A stretch of DNA of 15,598 nucleotides from Bacteroidales bacterium (GTDB taxonomy: Bacteria; Bacteroidota; Bacteroidia; Bacteroidales; UBA932), in assembly GCA_024683255.1 (NCBI GenBank), contig JAIKYL010000034.1, positions 1 through 15,598 on the forward strand, written 5' to 3'. The notes below the pieces were generated by a model, which ran no database searches, was not told the DNA's origin, and saw only the letters and a list, made by a program, of their open reading frames with translations. Every line of letters starts with the position of its first letter. Position 1 is the stretch's first letter. Positions 7,791-15,190 of this stretch are shown here, piece by piece. The position numbers and the translations under genes are program-made.

Positions 7791-8699
7791 TTAAAGAAGG
7801 GCTCTGAGGGCCTTGGCGGCCTTGGTATTAATGGAATGTCCGGGTTTGTATGCGGTGATGCGGGCGTTAAGGTAGCCGCCCACAAGCCGGAGGTCTCCCA
7901 GCAGGTCCAGCATCTTGTGCCGGCCGCATTCGTCCGGGAAATGCAGCTCCAGGTTGTTCAGATAGCCTTCTGCCGTGGGGCGGACGCCGGGCAGGTTGAA
8001 CAGGTTCTGGAGGCTGCTCAGCTGTTCCTCGTTCACCGGGTTCTCTACGATCACGATGGCGTTGTCCACGTCTCCGCCCTTGATGAGGTTGTTGCGGAAC
8101 AGGTATTCTATCTCGTGAAAGAACACGAAGGTGCGGCAAACGCCAATCTCCCTGGCATAGTTGGTCTGGAGGTCCCAATGGGAACTCTGGATACCCAGGA
8201 TCTTGGAGTTGAAATCCACGGTAATATCGGCCGACGGGGCGGCGGCGGGCTCTATCCGGACCCAGGAACCCTTCCTGTCGTCCCGGATCTCCAGCGACTG
8301 GGGAATGTCAATATACTTGCGCGGCTCTCCCTGGTCCTGAAGGCCGTCCTTCAGGATGGCTTCCACATAGGCTTTGGCACTGCCGTCCAGGATAGGAACC
8401 TCAATGTTGTCCAGCTCCACCAGGGCATTGTCAATGCCCAATCCGGTAAAGGCCGACATCAGATGCTCGATGGTAACCACCACAGCCTCGTTGTGGGAAA
8501 TGGTGGTGCTGCGGGCGGTGTTGGTGACATTGTCTGCCACGGCCTCGATCTCCGGCTTGGAGCGAAGGTCCGTACGGCGGAAGACAATGCCTGTATTCAC
8601 CGCTGCGGGCAGCAGCTTCATATGGGCATAGGTGCCTGTGTGAAGCCCTTTTCCCTGAAAGAAATAGATCTTTTTGAAGGTATGCTGATTGCTTTGCAT
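7791..8699 (-). CDS. lpxC: UDP-3-O-acyl-N-acetylglucosamine deacetylase LpxC, not fused to FabZ
   Basis: A zinc enzyme that removes the N-acetyl group from UDP-3-O-acyl-GlcNAc, the committed step of lipid A synthesis. The 302-residue protein begins with GKGLHTG at 16-22. It has the zinc/catalytic region IEHLMSA at 77-83 (E78, H79), SRTF-like CRTFVF at 188-193, LIKGGDVDNA at 205-214, RHKMLDLLGDL at 260-270 (H261, D265) and PGHSINTK at 286-293. All the expected catalytic residues are visible. It stops right after the second deacetylase domain. In most Bacteroidota the gene continues into a FabZ dehydratase domain, giving about 460 residues; only 10 bases separate this stop from lpxA, so FabZ is absent here. 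It lies 21 bases downstream of lpxD. Confidence 0.94.
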   Translation of the reverse strand: MQSNQHTFKKIYFFQGKGLHTGTYAHMKLLPAAVNTGIVFRRTDLRSKPEIEAVADNVTNTARSTTISHNEAVVVTIEHLMSAFTGLGIDNALVELDNIEVPILDGSAKAYVEAILKDGLQDQGEPRKYIDIPQSLEIRDDRKGSWVRIEPAAAPSADITVDFNSKILGIQSSHWDLQTNYAREIGVCRTFVFFHEIEYLFRNNLIKGGDVDNAIVIVENPVNEEQLSSLQNLFNLPGVRPTAEGYLNNLELHFPDECGRHKMLDLLGDLRLVGGYLNARITAYKPGHSINTKAAKALRALL

Positions 8700-8720
8700 C
8701 CTTAACTGTCCAACTAAAAG

Positions 8721-9716
8721 TTATTCCACCCCGGATTCCTTGAATTTGGCGTAGGCCCTCAGGTAAATGCTGCGGGAAATGGCCGGGGTTCCAAAGAGGA
8801 ATTCGCCCTCTTCCCGGACGTTCCCGATAAGGCCGCTCTTGGCCAGGATGGTGGTATGGTCGGCCACCTTCAGATGCCCCACGACGCCAACCTGACCGGC
8901 CAGGAGGCAGTGCTTTCCAATCTGGGTGGAACCCGCAATGCCGCACTGTGCGGCCATGGCGGTATGGTCCCCGATAACCACGTTGTGCGCAATCTGGCAG
9001 AGGTTGTCAATCCGTACGCCGTTGCCGATGATGGTGGACTCCATCTGGGCGCGGTCCACGGTGGAATTGGCGCCAATCTCCACGTCATTGCCGATGATCA
9101 CGTTCCCCAGGTGCTCGATCTTTTCCCAGCTTCCGTCCGGGCGCGGCGCATTGCCGAAACCGTCCGAGCCGATGACGCACCCGGCGTGCAGGATCACACG
9201 GTCTCCTATCACCATGCCCGGATAGATGTGCACCCCGGGATAGATGATGCAGTCCTTGCCGATGACGGTATCCTCGCCGATGGTAACGTGCTCGCGTATT
9301 ACCGTATTGTCGCCGATGCGGACGCGCCGGCCGACATAAGAGAAGGCCCCCAGATAGACATTCTTGCCAAAGTGGGTGGAGAAAGGATACCAGCGTGCCC
9401 GCAGGCTACGGTGCCTTCCCGTCTTCTTTTGGGCCGATACATATTTGAGCAGATCCGCAATGGCCGAGTATGCGTTCTCTACCCGAACCAGGGTGGGCGC
9501 AACCGGCTCCTTGGGCTGGAAGTCCTTGTTCACCAGCAGGATGGAAGCCTTGCTGGTGTATACGTACTTCTCGTATTTGGGATTGGCGAAAAAGCTCAGG
9601 GTTCCGGGTTTTCCATGCTCGATCTTTGCAAACTTGGTGGCAATGGCCTCAGGGTCACCTTCTACGGTTCCCTTAAGCAGCTGGGCCAGAAATTTGGCGG
9701 ACAACTTCATTGTCAT
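8721..9716 (-). CDS. lpxD: UDP-3-O-(3-hydroxyacyl)glucosamine N-acyltransferase LpxD
   Basis: Predicted to add the second 3-hydroxyacyl chain, at the 2-amino group of the sugar, from acyl carrier protein. The 331-residue protein has the N-terminal uridine-binding domain (about 1-100, with [18 protein letters not shown] at 38-55). A long hexapeptide-repeat beta-helix follows (about 115-300), with the likely catalytic histidine H244 in [11 protein letters not shown] short C-terminal helix completes it. Two starts are possible, ATG at 9716 and ATG at 9710 (MTMKLSAK); the second gives the usual MKLSA opening. Neither has a clear ribosome-binding site. The upstream 28 bases, including the first ATG, belong to a repeat remnant. 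LpxD normally acts after LpxC, although the gene precedes lpxC here, as is usual in Bacteroidota. Confidence 0.94.
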   Translation of the reverse strand: MTMKLSAKFLAQLLKGTVEGDPEAIATKFAKIEHGKPGTLSFFANPKYEKYVYTSKASILLVNKDFQPKEPVAPTLVRVENAYSAIADLLKYVSAQKKTGRHRSLRARWYPFSTHFGKNVYLGAFSYVGRRVRIGDNTVIREHVTIGEDTVIGKDCIIYPGVHIYPGMVIGDRVILHAGCVIGSDGFGNAPRPDGSWEKIEHLGNVIIGNDVEIGANSTVDRAQMESTIIGNGVRIDNLCQIAHNVVIGDHTAMAAQCGIAGSTQIGKHCLLAGQVGVVGHLKVADHTTILAKSGLIGNVREEGEFLFGTPAISRSIYLRAYAKFKESGVE

Positions 9717-9746
9717 TCCGGTTTGACTGTAACGAGCGAAGGATCT
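9712..9746. repeat. GTCATTCC repeat remnant between gpmI and lpxD
   Basis: Read on the plus strand, GTCATTCCGGTTTGACTG at 9712-9729 closely matches GTCATTCCCGGCTTGACCG at 11345-11363. Then come CGAGCGAAGG and ATCT, the usual closing end of this kind of dispersed bacterial repeat. The unit fills the whole 28-base gap and spills into both genes: it supplies the gpmI stop (9745-9747) and the first possible lpxD start (9714-9716). It appears degenerate, as no long perfect stem remains. Confidence 0.55.
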
Positions 9747-11265
9747 AGATGAGCGGTTCGGCCGTCATGGCGGCGGGCTGCGGGATTCCCATCAGCTTGA
9801 GGATGGTGGGAGCCACATTGCAAAGGGCGCCGTCCTTAACGGTCTTCACGGCATCGCCGGCGTTAATGACCACGAACTGAACGGTATTCAGGGAGTGGGC
9901 GGTATTGGGGGTGCCGTCCGGATTCACTTCATAATCGGCATTGCCGTGGTCTGCGGTGAGAAGCACCACATAGTCGTGGGCGATGGCTTCTTCCACCACA
10001 CGGCCCACCAGCTTGTCTATGCAGGCCACCGTCTGGGTGACGGCGGTGTAAACACCGGTGTGACCCACCATGTCTCCGTTGGCGAAGTTGAGGATGATCA
10101 TGTCCTGCTTCTCGCTGCGGATCTGGTCAATGAGTTTTTCGGCCACTTCCGGGGCGCTCATCTGTGGCAGCAGGTCGTAGGTGGGAACCTTGGGGGAGTT
10201 CACCAGGATGCGGTCCTCGTTCTCGAACACGGTCTCGCGGCCGCCGTTGAAGAAGAAGGTCACATGGGCGTATTTTTCGGTTTCAGCGATGCGCAGCTGG
10301 TGTTTTCCGGCCTTGGAGACGGTCTCTCCCAGGGTGTCCTGTACCAGTTCCTTGTCAAAGAGGATGTGCACGCCGGTGAAGGAGGCGTCGTAAGGAGTGA
10401 GGCAGCAGTAATACAGCGGAATGGTGTGCATGCCTTCCTCCGGCATATCTTTCTGGGTGAGGGCTGCGGTGAGCTCACGGGCGCGGTCGTTGCGGAAGTT
10501 GTAGAAGATGATGGCGTCGCCTTCCTCTACGGTGGCAACGGGCTTTCCGTTCTCCGTAACCACGATGGGCTTGATGAATTCGTCCGTAACGTCGGCGTCA
10601 TAGCTGGCCTGGATGCCCTCCTGGGCCGATGCAAACGCGGCGCCCTTGCCTTCCACCAGAAGGTCATAGGCTTCCTTCACACGGTTCCAGCGCTTGTCGC
10701 GGTCCATGGCATAGAATCGGCCGCAGACGGATGCCACCTTGCCGGTGGTTTCGGCCATCTTCTCTTCCAGTTCTTTCACAAAGCCGAGGCCGCTCCGGGG
10801 GTCCGTATCACGGCCGTCCATGAAGGCGTGCACGTACACTTTGTCCAGGCCTTCTTCCTTGGCAACGCGGAGGAACTCGTACACATGGTCCAGGGAGCTG
10901 TGCACACCGCCATGGGAGGTGAGTCCCATCAGATGCAGTTTCTTGCCGCTCTTTTTCACATAATCATAGGCGGCCTTAATCTCTTTGTTCTCCAGGAGTT
11001 TGTGCTCCCGGCAGGCGATATTGATCTTCACCAGGTCCTGATACACCACGCGACCGGCTCCCAGGTTCATGTGACCCACCTCGGAGTTGCCCATCTGGCC
11101 GTCCGGCAAACCCACGTATTCACCGCAGGCCTGCAGATGACCGTAAGGATATTTGGCCCGGATGGCGTCAATATTGGGAGTTCCCTGTGCCCAGATGGCA
11201 TTGGAATAGTCGTGGCGGCCTTCACCCCAGCCGTCCAGGATCATGAGAAGTACTTTTCTGTTCAT
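9745..11265 (-). CDS. gpmI: 2,3-bisphosphoglycerate-independent phosphoglycerate mutase
   Basis: Interconverts 3- and 2-phosphoglycerate in glycolysis and gluconeogenesis, using a phosphoserine intermediate and two metal ions, commonly Mn. The 506-residue protein has the typical length. Visible motifs are MILDGWG at 8-14 (metal ligand D11) and GNSEVGHMN at 59-67 with the nucleophile S61. Others are H122 in GGVHSS, GRDTDP at 151-156, R183 in [18 protein letters not shown] at 257-264, NGDMVGHTG at 396-404 (D398, H402), TADHGNAD at 437-444 (D439, H440) and H457. All the key residues are present. The ATG follows an A-rich stretch without a Shine-Dalgarno sequence. It is the first gene of a run that continues into lpxD, which is not an obvious functional pairing. 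Confidence 0.97.
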   Translation of the reverse strand: MNRKVLLMILDGWGEGRHDYSNAIWAQGTPNIDAIRAKYPYGHLQACGEYVGLPDGQMGNSEVGHMNLGAGRVVYQDLVKINIACREHKLLENKEIKAAYDYVKKSGKKLHLMGLTSHGGVHSSLDHVYEFLRVAKEEGLDKVYVHAFMDGRDTDPRSGLGFVKELEEKMAETTGKVASVCGRFYAMDRDKRWNRVKEAYDLLVEGKGAAFASAQEGIQASYDADVTDEFIKPIVVTENGKPVATVEEGDAIIFYNFRNDRARELTAALTQKDMPEEGMHTIPLYYCCLTPYDASFTGVHILFDKELVQDTLGETVSKAGKHQLRIAETEKYAHVTFFFNGGRETVFENEDRILVNSPKVPTYDLLPQMSAPEVAEKLIDQIRSEKQDMIILNFANGDMVGHTGVYTAVTQTVACIDKLVGRVVEEAIAHDYVVLLTADHGNADYEVNPDGTPNTAHSLNTVQFVVINAGDAVKTVKDGALCNVAPTILKLMGIPQPAAMTAEPLI

Positions 11266-11296
11266 ATCTTGTTGTTTTTTTATTACTTATTTCTTT

Positions 11297-11370
11297 GTCA
11301 TTCCCTGCGGAGATGGCCGATCGGAGCCGGCCATGACGTTTCCCGTCATTCCCGGCTTGACCGGGAATCT
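11297..11370. repeat. Two GTCATTCC-headed palindromic repeat units upstream of gpmI
   Basis: The 120-base gap between tilS and gpmI holds two tandem units. The first (GTCATTCC at 11297-11304) contains the 7-base arms ATGGCCG (11313-11319) and CGGCCAT (11328-11334), and ends ATGACG, complementary to its own head. The second (GTCATTCC at 11345-11352) contains the perfect 8-base arms ATTCCCGG (11348-11355) and CCGGGAAT (11361-11368) with the loop CTTGA. They match the pattern of short dispersed palindromic repeats. If transcribed they would fold in the gpmI leader. The remaining bases of the gap, 11266-11296 and 11371-11385, are AT-rich. Confidence 0.7.
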
Positions 11371-11385
11371 CAATAATCTACAAAT

Positions 11386-12528
11386 TTAATCATTTTTCGC
11401 GGATATGCGAATGATGCGGCGGGTGGTTTTTGTGACGCGGACACTGTGGTCAATGCAGTAGCCGGCTATGGCCAGTACATGATGGGGATCCGCTGCCGAT
11501 TTGTACAGCGTGACAAAGGGCTTTTCGTCTGCGGGGATGTGATGGTCCGTGAACCAGTCCTGCATCTTTTTCTTCCCCGGAGCGCCCAGCGGCCTAATCC
11601 AGTCGCCGCTTTCCCATCGGCCTTCCACCAGCTCCCCGGCCTTATCCGCATCCAGGATCAGCATCCCTTCCGGCTGCTTCACCTCCTTGCTCCCGTCCCA
11701 AGGTTCTTCGGTAACAGAGGGGGAGGTACACACTTCCAGACCCATGGCCGCCCTCGGAAATTGGAGGGGGCGCTGCCCCCTAATATCCCCCGCGGCCTTT
11801 TCTCCCTCTATGATTTCGCCTGACGGCAAAATCCCGGGTACGGCCGGGCGCCTGCTGGCGCCTTTTTCCTCGCCCGCACAATCGCACAGTTCATCGGCGA
11901 AGCGTTCCATGTTCCGGTTCAGGGTTTCCACAAAACGGGGATTGATTTCCCGGAACACCGGGAACACCAGATTGCGGATTTTGTTTCGTTTGAAGTCTGT
12001 GGAGGCATTGGTGCTGTCTTCCCGCCAGGAGAGCCCCTGCTCTTTGGCATAGGCCTCTATATCGGCCCGGGTCATGCCCAGGAGCGGGCGAAGCAGGGGA
12101 ATGTCCCCAAACTCCGGGTCCGGGATAAAGCCATCGGCTTTCATGCCCAGGATGCCGCGTACGCCTGTTCCGCGTAACAAATTGAGCAGCAGCGTCTCCG
12201 CGTTGTCGTTGGCATTGTGCGCCACCGCCACGCCGGAGTAGCCGAATTCCCGGCAGAGCTCCCCGAACCAGTGGTAACGGAGCCGCCTTGCCGCCATCTC
12301 CACGCTAATCCCTTCGGCCGATGCAAACGCTTCTGTGTCAAAGCGTTTTACGTGGCAGGTTACGCCCAGGGAAGCGGCAAGTGAACGCACGAAGGCTTCA
12401 TCGGCATCGCTCTCGGCACCTCTAAGCCCAAAATTGCAGTGAGCGATTGCGAAAGGCCCGCCTTCCAGACGGACCTTTTGGGTGAGGCAGACAGAGTCGA
12501 TGCCTCCGCTTACTGCAAGGAGCAACAT
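11386..12528 (-). CDS. tilS: tRNA(Ile)-lysidine synthase TilS, with unusual central segment
   Basis: Predicted to convert the wobble C of tRNA-Ile(CAU) to lysidine, so that it reads AUA and accepts isoleucine. Evidence for the N-type ATP-pyrophosphatase domain (about 1-215) is the PP-loop SGGIDS at residues 7-12, HCNFGLRGAESDADE at 30-44, AHNANDNAETLLLNLLRG at 103-120 and DSTNASTDFKRNKIRN at 171-186. The C-terminal TilS domain is recognisable at about 287-380, with LGAPGKKKMQDWF at 314-326. Between them, residues 218-286 do not resemble the helical middle domain and look repeat-derived. The protein starts only six residues before the PP-loop, shorter than usual. Extension is impossible because an in-frame TAG, the previous gene's stop, lies two codons upstream. 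At 380 residues it is shorter than the roughly 430-450 common in this phylum. Activity is likely, as tilS is normally essential, but not certain. Confidence 0.88.
   Translation of the reverse strand: MLLLAVSGGIDSVCLTQKVRLEGGPFAIAHCNFGLRGAESDADEAFVRSLAASLGVTCHVKRFDTEAFASAEGISVEMAARRLRYHWFGELCREFGYSGVAVAHNANDNAETLLLNLLRGTGVRGILGMKADGFIPDPEFGDIPLLRPLLGMTRADIEAYAKEQGLSWREDSTNASTDFKRNKIRNLVFPVFREINPRFVETLNRNMERFADELCDCAGEEKGASRRPAVPGILPSGEIIEGEKAAGDIRGQRPLQFPRAAMGLEVCTSPSVTEEPWDGSKEVKQPEGMLILDADKAGELVEGRWESGDWIRPLGAPGKKKMQDWFTDHHIPADEKPFVTLYKSAADPHHVLAIAGYCIDHSVRVTKTTRRIIRISAKND
11668..11877. repeat. Palindrome-rich insert inside tilS
   Basis: This stretch of about 210 bases encodes tilS residues 218-287 and differs in texture from the flanking codons. 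It holds perfect arms AGGGGGC (11765-11771) and GCCCCCT (11775-11781) with a three-base loop. It also holds GGCGCC (11847-11852) and GGCGCC (11857-11862) with loop TGCT, followed on the plus strand by five T. Homopurine/homopyrimidine runs such as GAGGGGGAGG (11717-11726) add to the repeat-like character. The reading frame stays open across it. No second copy is visible in the window, so calling it a dispersed repeat is inference. Confidence 0.5.
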
Positions 12529-12531
12529 TTC

Positions 12532-13566
12532 CTATTTCTTGTTGGTAAGGGTATAAGTGAAACCGAACTCCAGGAATTCCTTGAACTGAATGCCCTTTGT
12601 ATCTACCTTACCGTCGCCGTTGATGTCGCGGACCAGCACCTTCGGGTCATAGATAAGATTGGTGGAAACGGTTACTGCAAAGTACTTGGCCAGTTTCCAG
12701 ATTATCTTGTTGTCCCAGGTTACACGCGGTTCCACCTTGGGGGTAAGATAGTTGTAGAACAGAGTGAGCTGCGTGGAGTAGGAGAATACGTCGTTGATCA
12801 CCCAAGCCATATCGGCCTTGATCTGGGTACCGAACTCCAGGCGCCAGCTCTTGTACTGGTCCTCAGTTCCTTCCACCAGGTCCATACCGTAAGTCTTGCG
12901 CAGTTCCGGGATGCTCACAATAACGCCGCCGCCGGAGAGGGGAGCCACGTTGAGGGAGAACCACGGCGCCGGCGTCCAAAGCACACCCACACCCATATTG
13001 ATATAGGCCGGAGCGAAGAAACCGGACTTGAGGTTGTCCTTGGCAGCCTCCCGCCAGGCGGCGGAAGGGTTGTCCGGATATTTGGCAAACTGGGCGTCTG
13101 ACGGGGACTTATAATTATAGTTGTTGCCGAACTGGGTCTTGAAGTCGAAGCTGGCGGAGTAGGAGAGGTGTCTCACCGGGGTTTCATAACCCCATTTGGA
13201 CTCCAGGTAAATGAGGTCCTTGGTTTTCTGGAGGATGGGCTTGTCGGCCGAATACATCTGGCCATATTCCAGCTGCAGGCGCGTGTTGCCAATCAATTTA
13301 TCCTTGGCATAGTTGGCCGATGCATCCACGTTGCCGGTGAGGGAGTAGTTGTTGTAACCACCCGCGGCCCACTGGCTCAGGAAGGTCTGACCGAAGTTGA
13401 GGCTGCCCGTGAAAGTGTTGGTCCAGTACTTGGGCGCTTCCACCTTTTCCGGAACGTCGTCGGAGGCGGCCAGGGCGGCGGCAGCGGCGGCGGCAGCCGT
13501 CTGGGTATTCTGGGCCGATGCCACCACGGTGGCAAACAGGGCCAGCAGAGTAAATAATTTTTTCAT
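12532..13566 (-). CDS. DUF3078 outer-membrane-type protein
   Basis: A 344-residue exported protein of unknown function resembling the DUF3078 family of Bacteroidota. MKKLFTLLALFATVVASAQ at 1-19 is a clear signal peptide with cleavage expected after ASA or AQ. An Ala run (24-31) and a short acidic linker follow. The body is rich in alternating aromatic/polar strands such as YWTNTFTGSLNFGQTFLSQW (47-66), which suggests an outer-membrane beta-barrel. The last strands FKEFLEFGFTYTL at 328-340 fit a barrel end. Between two strands lies DINGDGKVD at 314-322, which has the spacing of an EF-hand or dockerin-type calcium loop. I start at the ATG giving MKKLF; an upstream start would add 26 residues over the proS end and bury the signal peptide. 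It begins 2 bases after proS and ends 3 bases before tilS. Confidence 0.82.
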   Translation of the reverse strand: MKKLFTLLALFATVVASAQNTQTAAAAAAAALAASDDVPEKVEAPKYWTNTFTGSLNFGQTFLSQWAAGGYNNYSLTGNVDASANYAKDKLIGNTRLQLEYGQMYSADKPILQKTKDLIYLESKWGYETPVRHLSYSASFDFKTQFGNNYNYKSPSDAQFAKYPDNPSAAWREAAKDNLKSGFFAPAYINMGVGVLWTPAPWFSLNVAPLSGGGVIVSIPELRKTYGMDLVEGTEDQYKSWRLEFGTQIKADMAWVINDVFSYSTQLTLFYNYLTPKVEPRVTWDNKIIWKLAKYFAVTVSTNLIYDPKVLVRDINGDGKVDTKGIQFKEFLEFGFTYTLTNKK

Positions 13567-13568
13567 AG

Positions 13569-15047
13569 TTAGTAACTTCTGGCGAATAAAACTCTCTGGT
13601 GGGAAGGTTTGCCGGTGTAAATGCACTTTCCCTCTTCCATGCATACGGCGCTGTCCACGGGGATGCAGCGGATGGTTGCCTTGGTTTCTTCCTGAATCTT
13701 TGCCTCAGTCTCTGCGGTGCCGTCCCAGTGACAAAGGAGGAATCCGCCCTTTTCAATCTCCACCTTGAACTCTTCCCAGCTGTCCACCTTGCGGATGGAA
13801 GCGTCTCTGAATGCCAGGGCTTTATTGTAAATGTTCTGCTGAATGTCATCAAGCAGGCCGATGATACGGTCCTCAAGACCCTCGATGGGCTCTGAAATCT
13901 TTTCCAGAGTGTCGCGGCGTGCTACCTCCACGGTGCCGTTCTGGAGGTCACGGGGGCCCATGGCCAGGCGTACGGGAACGCCCTTGAGCTCCCACTCGGC
14001 AAACTTGAAGCCGGGACGGAGGGTGTCTCTGTCGTCAATTTCTACGGTGTGGCCCTTTGCGTCAAGAACCTTCTTGAGCTCATACATCTTGTCCAGAACT
14101 GCATTGTGCTCTTCTTCGCTCTTGTAGATAGGAACCATCACCACCTGGATAGGTGCAAGGGCAGGGGGGAGAACAAGGCCGTTGTCATCTCCGTGAGCCA
14201 TGATGAGGGCACCCATCAGACGGGTACTTACGCCCCATGAAGTGGCCCATACGTAGTCCTGCTTGCCTTCCTTGTTTGTGAACTGAACATCAAAGCTCTT
14301 TGCAAAGTTCTGGCCCAGGAAGTGGGAAGTGCCGGCCTGGAGTGCTTTGCCGTCCTGCATCATGGCCTCAATGGTCATGGTGTCCAGAGCACCTGCAAAA
14401 CGCTCACCGGGACTCTTGTGACCCACAACTACAGGAAGAGCCATGACCTCACGTGCAAACTTTGCATATACGTTTACCATGCGTGTCTTCTCTGCCTCTG
14501 CCTCCTCAGCGGTTGAGTGGGCGGTGTGGCCCTCCTGCCAGAGGAATTCTGCAGTACGGAGGAAAAGACGGGTGCGCATTTCCCAGCGAACCACGTTGCA
14601 CCACTGGTTGCACATGATGGGGAGGTCTCTCCAGCTGTGAATCCAGTTCTTGTAGGTGTTCCAGATAATGGTCTCAGAGGTGGGGCGGACAATGAGCTCT
14701 TCTTCAAGCTTTGCGGAAGGGTCCACAATAACGCCGCTGCCGTCAGGGGCATTCATAAGACGATGGTGAGTTACCACGGCGCATTCCTTTGCAAACCCGG
14801 CAACGTGCTCTGCCTCACGGCTGAAGAAACTCTTTGGGATGAACAGCGGGAAGTATGCGTTCTTTGCTCCTGTCTCTTTGAACATTTTGTCCAGGATGCT
14901 CTGCATCTTTTCCCAGATTGCGTAGCCGTAGGGCTTGATTACCATGCATCCGCGTACGGCTGACTGCTCAGCCAGATCTGCCTTCACAACAAGGTCATTG
15001 TACCACTGAGAGTAGTTGTCTGACCTTTTTGTTACCTCTTTTGCCAT
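13569..15047 (-). CDS. proS: Prolyl-tRNA synthetase, archaeal/eukaryotic type
   Basis: Charges tRNA-Pro with proline. The 492-residue length, the absence of the editing insertion between motifs 2 and 3, and the C-terminal extension ending in Ser-Tyr identify the short archaeal/eukaryotic-type enzyme, which is standard in Bacteroidota. Class II motifs are visible: motif 1 region [18 protein letters not shown] at 31-48, RPTSE at 121-125, motif 2 with [16 protein letters not shown] at 162-177, and motif 3 with [19 protein letters not shown] at 272-290. The C-terminal domain has four Cys (in LLCHW, IRCIP and AVCMEEGKC), which may form a zinc site. The ATG follows A-rich sequence without a Shine-Dalgarno. 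Ala codons are often GCA and many codons end in T, while the neighbouring genes favour GCC and C-ending codons. It leads the proS-DUF3078-tilS run. Confidence 0.97.
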   Translation of the reverse strand: MAKEVTKRSDNYSQWYNDLVVKADLAEQSAVRGCMVIKPYGYAIWEKMQSILDKMFKETGAKNAYFPLFIPKSFFSREAEHVAGFAKECAVVTHHRLMNAPDGSGVIVDPSAKLEEELIVRPTSETIIWNTYKNWIHSWRDLPIMCNQWCNVVRWEMRTRLFLRTAEFLWQEGHTAHSTAEEAEAEKTRMVNVYAKFAREVMALPVVVGHKSPGERFAGALDTMTIEAMMQDGKALQAGTSHFLGQNFAKSFDVQFTNKEGKQDYVWATSWGVSTRLMGALIMAHGDDNGLVLPPALAPIQVVMVPIYKSEEEHNAVLDKMYELKKVLDAKGHTVEIDDRDTLRPGFKFAEWELKGVPVRLAMGPRDLQNGTVEVARRDTLEKISEPIEGLEDRIIGLLDDIQQNIYNKALAFRDASIRKVDSWEEFKVEIEKGGFLLCHWDGTAETEAKIQEETKATIRCIPVDSAVCMEEGKCIYTGKPSHQRVLFARSY

Positions 15048-15054
15048 AATTATT

Positions 15055-15086
15055 TTTGTTTTTCTAATTAATAATCAGTAATATTG
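15055..15086 (+). promoter_or_regulatory. Candidate promoter for the lipoprotein gene
   Basis: TTTG at 15055-15058, a 20-base spacer and TAATATTG at 15079-15086 fit the Bacteroidota promoter layout with one mismatch in the -7 box (A for T at the fifth place). Transcription would start near 15092, giving a leader of roughly 100 bases. The signal is plausible but weak, as the gap is AT-rich and such matches can arise by chance. Confidence 0.35.
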
Positions 15087-15136
15087 TGTAAGAATTGAAC
15101 AAATGCAGGTATAGAAATTGCAGTTTGTTAATTCAC

Positions 15137-15152
15137 TGCCGAATAATCGGCA
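15137..15152. promoter_or_regulatory. Inverted repeat in the proS/lipoprotein divergent gap
   Basis: TGCCGA (15137-15142) and TCGGCA (15147-15152) are perfect 6-base arms around ATAA. The dyad abuts the proS-side -7 box and lies in the lipoprotein leader. It could be an operator for a dimeric regulator or a small RNA hairpin. Only the symmetry is seen. Confidence 0.35.
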
Positions 15153-15160
15153 CAAAGTTA
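15153..15160 (-). promoter_or_regulatory. Candidate -7 element for proS
   Basis: Read on the minus strand this is TAACTTTG, an exact match to the Bacteroidota TAnnTTTG -7 box, 105 bases upstream of the proS start. No good TTTG is seen 19-21 bases further upstream, so the -33 half is weak or absent. It would give a leader of about 100 bases. The dyad at 15137-15152 would sit at the transcript start. Confidence 0.45.
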
Positions 15161-15175
15161 CAAATTTTATTGGAT

Positions 15176-15183
15176 AAAGGAGG
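15176..15183 (+). promoter_or_regulatory. Perfect Shine-Dalgarno sequence
   Basis: AAAGGAGG, fully complementary to the usual 3' end of 16S rRNA, lies 7 bases before the ATG at 15191. Its position decides the start of the lipoprotein gene. The other genes here have A-rich or weak sites, as is typical of Bacteroidota. Confidence 0.75.
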
Positions 15184-15190
15184 CCCTATT

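Noticed and set aside
7781..7885. Upstream extension of LpxA
   Set aside because: It overlaps the end of lpxC and is Pro/Ser-rich shadow sequence; the ATG at 7780 gives the family start. It is also not a FabZ remnant.
7836..8705. 289-codon plus-strand frame across lpxC
   Set aside because: Shadow of lpxC; the product has no motifs and the minus strand encodes all LpxC active-site residues.
9363..9425. Possible compensated frameshift in lpxD ([20 protein letters not shown])
   Set aside because: Neither alternative frame gives a better LpxD match and spacing to the hexapeptide repeats is kept; ordinary divergence is simpler.
9895..11376. 493-codon open frame antisense to gpmI
   Set aside because: Codon-bias shadow of gpmI, whose catalytic residues are all present; no domain or start signal is seen.
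11381..11388. TAAATTTG on the minus strand as a gpmI promoter
   Set aside because: It matches the -7 box but overlaps the tilS stop in AT-rich sequence and has no TTTG at the right distance upstream; too weak to list.
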